DNA of 64,000 nt. Origin: Physcia stellaris. Its lineage: Eukaryota > Ascomycota > Lecanoromycetes > Caliciales > Physciaceae. Below are positions 60,917 to 64,000 of this stretch, piece after piece. Made by a program: the position numbers and the translations under genes. Positions within the stretch are counted from its first letter, which is position 1, and each line of letters opens with the position of its first letter. A model generated the notes under the pieces. The model had not been told where the DNA came from. It saw only the letters and a list, made by a program, of their open reading frames with translations, and did no database searches. The DNA lies in assembly GCA_018902385.1 (NCBI GenBank), contig JABSSW010000029.1:248001-312000 (forward strand), read 5' to 3'.

Positions 60917-62086
60917 ACCAAGGACCGTGCGACGGACTGTAATGACCCGTCTCAGGGCTTTTGAAACCACAAAATGAGAGGAGCTGACGCCATAAGATAC
61001 GATACTTCGAAAAGTTACGGGAGGAACGCATTATGCACCAACAGCACCATCAAACCTCATTACTTATCTCTACTGGACAGTCAACATCTATTGTGAAGAC
61101 CACGTCCAACGACCATGATTCAGTCTTTGGCTTCCACCAAATTCTCCACTCAGGCTTGCTACTCTTGGTTCCTCCCGATCAATTTCATCCCGATTTTCAT
61201 CATCGCTATTGATCTTTCAAACCAAAGAGTCCAAGGTCGCCACACTGGAACATTCATAGTTGATCGGAGGATTACTCGTTATTGTATGCTAATTTCGATA
61301 CCGCTTGAGACACCTTAGCTTCAAGCACTGCCTTTAGTGCGTCACCATAAAGCTACCAACGCATCGGATCGGTAGCACTTTATGTGTCCGTGAGAAATGA
61401 GCTCCAAACCTCTGACTTAGTCAACATCACTCCAGGAGACCAGGCATGCGTTTTCCATTCTGTTGGCTCCTCCCTTTGACGGATACGGAAAACTTTCCTA
61501 ATCAGCCATGATACGTCCAGATTATCCTCCAGGTGCCAACCCGCTGTGATCCTTCACTGGATTATAACATGCGCTTCCTTAACTGCCTGCCTCACCACAG
61601 CAGTATTCTTCGCTCAGGACCACAAGCACAGAGAAATGCAAAGCAATCGCACTATTCGATATTTCCCACATCTTGCTGCGATCTTGGCGTAGTAAGTTAC
61701 ATCGAAGACTTGGCCTTGTCCAGGTTTCGATGGGAGGACGCGAGCGCGAAGCGAAATCACCTGATGGTACCAAGTTGCTGATTGACAGCTTTCGCGCGTC
61801 TCTTCGCGGAACCTTTGTTGTTGCCCATCGGTTGTCTGATCAATCGCAGCGATCAGAGCGGGCGCAATGACTTCGCTCAGTTTTGGAATTTGGAATCGTT
61901 TTCGGAGGCTTTCGTCGCTAGTATCAAACTTCAAAATATCATGAATCCAGAGTAATCTTCAATGAACCTCAAAGCAACATAGTTCATCACTCTTTTCAAG
62001 TCTTTATTCATTCTTTGAAAGTCAACATTACAACTTAAAGCCTTTATTAGATACGAGGAGAATAAAAAAGAAAAGACATTTCGAGA
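60917..62086. other. Intergenic; weak ORFs only
   Basis: A minus-strand frame at 61614-61934 (FDTSDESLRKRFQIPKLS) is protein-like but starts from TTG and has no partner exon that I can find. Nothing else supported. Confidence 0.35.
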
Positions 62087-62314
62087 ATGGCTGCCAAAAC
62101 ATTCGATAGCGAAGCACGACTTCGTGATCGAAGCATCAAATGCGTAGAGGATAATCTCCCGACTATGCGCTCAATCTATAGACTTTCGATTCCTACCACT
62201 ACTCTCAATCAGCAGGAATCTCAAGGGTGTGAACATGTCAAAAAGGTTCAGGTTGATGGTGGATTCCGAGAGACTGCTCAATATCACACGATGTCCAACT
62301 TCGATCGGGCATAA
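62087..62314 (+). CDS. Possible small hypothetical protein (75 aa)
   Basis: ATG in a favourable fungal context (A at -3) opens 75 polar codons with no motif, signal peptide or membrane span. Short enough to be chance. Confidence 0.25.
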   Translation: MAAKTFDSEARLRDRSIKCVEDNLPTMRSIYRLSIPTTTLNQQESQGCEHVKKVQVDGGFRETAQYHTMSNFDRA

Positions 62315-62732
62315 GCTATCGATACTTGGATAGCGGGATGGTCTGTTCGCGATTGCCCCGTGCTGGGTAGGAGTTTTCTGATGTACTCGGGAGAGGGTGG
62401 CACTTCTTTCAAAACCCCAGAGGTAGCCCATACACAGGCGCCCAGAGGAGTCTCTAGGCTATTAAATATCTAGCAAGAAAGTGCAATATCAGTGCATGGG
62501 CTAGAAAAACCCGTGGGTTAGAGCAAGGGGGACATTACACAAATTATATCATCTGTGGGACACTGCGCTTTGAAAAGCCCTTGCAAACATACATACCCAT
62601 CTATAAATCAATCTTATCCAAAAGGCCTATGGTCTAAGGACAAGAGGCTTTAAGGACCTACCTTGATGTCGCTGGGTCGTCTCCACTTACTTCAATGCAA
62701 GCAAGCAAGCATGCATGCACAGCCACGCCATT
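62315..62732. other. Intergenic, nothing recognised
   Basis: No supported feature. Confidence 0.4.
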
Positions 62733-63287
62733 TCAACCAGCAGACGCACGTGCAAGCGCTCCTCCCCAGCTCCGCCCAGCTGTTTTGACCGGGGCGTCAT
62801 GACCACCATCTCCGCCATCACGATCCACGAGCTCCCAGTCATCGTCCAGATCACCTCCATCCTCCTTCCACACAAGCTCCCAATCTCCCTCCGCATTCCC
62901 GGCCTTCTCCTCCCCTCTCCCCCCCTCAAACGCCAGCGGCAAACAGCAAAACTCGCTCAACCACGCATCACAGCTATCATACTCAACCGTAACGCCCACA
63001 TCTCCATTCTCCAGTCGCCAGATCCCGCCCTTGCGCTCATCCGGCGCCAGGCGCGGTACCCTCCGCTCCCTCCCTTCAAGTGGGGGACAGATGGTCGTTT
63101 CCAGTCCCAGGACTTCCTGCAGTAGGTCGTTGTAGAGCGTGCGCAGGAGCCGGTTTAGGGTTGCGAGGCGGATGGGGTGCTGGAAGCAGCGGCAGGATAG
63201 GAATAGACAGGCTGCGATCGCGGTGTTGGGGGATTGATGAATGGCGGGAGAGTAGACGGCTTTGAAGAGAGTTTGAGTGTAGCTTAG
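62733..63287 (-). CDS. Unknown acidic protein, 3' exon only (185 codons incl. stop); 5' end at a hypermutated repeat
   Basis: A minus-strand frame stays open from a TTAG acceptor at 63288-63291 to TGA at 62733. It reads LSYTQTLFKAVYSPAIHQSP, then AIAACLFLSCRCFQHP and RRVPRLAPDERKGGIW. It ends in a strongly acidic Asp/Glu/Gly/Trp-rich tail (DDDWELVDRDGG). There is no ATG before the acceptor, and the sequence upstream is the mutated repeat beginning about 63307. So the first exon is either within or beyond the repeat, or lost. No family recognised. Confidence 0.45.
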   Translation of the reverse strand, partial: LSYTQTLFKAVYSPAIHQSPNTAIAACLFLSCRCFQHPIRLATLNRLLRTLYNDLLQEVLGLETTICPPLEGRERRVPRLAPDERKGGIWRLENGDVGVTVEYDSCDAWLSEFCCLPLAFEGGRGEEKAGNAEGDWELVWKEDGGDLDDDWELVDRDGGDGGHDAPVKTAGRSWGGALARASAG

Positions 63288-64000
63288 CTAATGTCCCTGA
63301 AGGCTTCTGTATAGAGATTTTAATGATTGACCCGGCCAGCGAGCACCGTCTATGCAAAAACATTTTCAACAAAAATTCTGTTGAGCAATAATATCGTCGA
63401 CTAATTTTTTTATTTAACGCGATCGAATTATGAAATTAATATGTACATAAAACGATTTTTCAAAAACGAATGAACGAAAAACGAAACGTTTCGAAAAATG
63501 AAAAACAAAAAAAAAAACAATAAACGATCGTTTGCAATATAACGAACAAAAAATTCGAACAATTTTTTTGACGATTGAATTTTTATGCGTTTTTTTTGCA
63601 TCAACATTTTTGTTCAACAAATCGAATTAATGTTTTTGAAAATTTTTGTATAAAAATTTTGATGATTGATTCGATCAACGAACATCGTTTATGCAAAAAC
63701 ATTTTCAACAAAAATTTTGTTGAACAATAATATCGTCGATTAATTTTCAAATTTCAAAACAACGTCGCGCAACGAAAATCGTTGCAAACAAAACGACGTG
63801 CGTTCAACGAATTCGAAAAATTTGAAAACATCGAAAAACAATTAATTTGATTGTTTTATTGACGTCAATGTATAACAAATACGAATTGAACGATTAACGA
63901 TTCAACATTTGAATTATGATTTCGATAACGTTTTGAATTTTGATTTTTGTAACGATTTTTCGACGAAAAAAATGTTTTGAATAATGTTCACGTTTTTCAA
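63288..64000. repeat. Hypermutated AT-rich repeat block (continues past window), with two direct copies at 63307-63410 and 63640-63745
   Basis: The two copies share TATGCAAAAACATTTTCAAC and CAATAATATCGTCGA and lie about 330 bp apart. The outer copy keeps GC-rich words such as GACCCGGCCAGCGAG. The inner copy has the same words with C-to-T and G-to-A changes. They could be LTRs or sub-terminal repeats of an element lying mostly outside the window; no coding relic is identified in the visible part. Confidence 0.6.

Noticed and set aside
1-64000. tRNA, rRNA or CRISPR arrays
   Set aside because: No cloverleaf-like, rDNA-like or spacer-repeat structure was recognised on either strand, within the limits of reading by eye.

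Overview
The window is filamentous ascomycete (Pezizomycotina) nuclear DNA. Evidence: short introns (45-60 nt, GTRNGT donors, YAG acceptors), a divergent fatty acid synthase alpha/beta pair, a highly reducing polyketide synthase, and long AT-rich blocks of hypermutated transposons. A leotiomycete-like species is my guess from protein flavour only. Most gene models below were rebuilt by eye with introns; splice sites were chosen because they restore one frame and family-like residues.

Layout. 1-7461: primary FAS pair (alpha start on the minus strand, full beta on the plus strand) around a 985-bp shared promoter. 8.3-21.1 kb: accessory genes: a DUF6594 membrane protein, a retropepsin-like protein, a small secreted protein, a 3-exon orphan, several doubtful ORFs and a serine-beta-lactamase-like hydrolase. 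21.4-34.3 kb: a nested, hypermutated transposon block: a piggyBac-like element carrying in its left end a second element with terminal inverted repeats and in its right end a complete Ty3/gypsy chromovirus (216-bp LTRs, GATTG target duplication). 34.6-39 kb: an NAD(P)-binding protein gene, a 271-bp MITE, and a 1.8-kb gag-only LTR element with an ATTTC target duplication. 39.4-55.7 kb: a polyketide cluster: FSH1/LovG-type serine hydrolase, 14-TM MFS transporter, HR-PKS (KS-AT-DH-MT-ER-KR-ACP, 2612 aa) and a decayed zinc-type dehydrogenase resembling trans-enoyl reductases. 56-64 kb: an 816-aa uncharacterised fungal protein, a single-pass surface protein with a frame-broken tail, a gene that starts at the edge of another hypermutated repeat, and that repeat.

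How the genes fit: the PKS would build a reduced, C-methylated polyketide, the FSH1 hydrolase could release it (the PKS ends in ACP with no release domain), and the MFS protein could export it. The FAS pair is housekeeping.

The most unusual signal is the mutation pattern in the repeats. Pairs of repeat copies inside the window differ mainly by C-to-T (and G-to-A) at CpC and CpT, while CpA and CpG mostly survive. This is not the CpA-directed pattern of classical repeat-induced point mutation (RIP), and it explains why long open frames devoid of Pro, Gly and Trp persist in the dead transposons.
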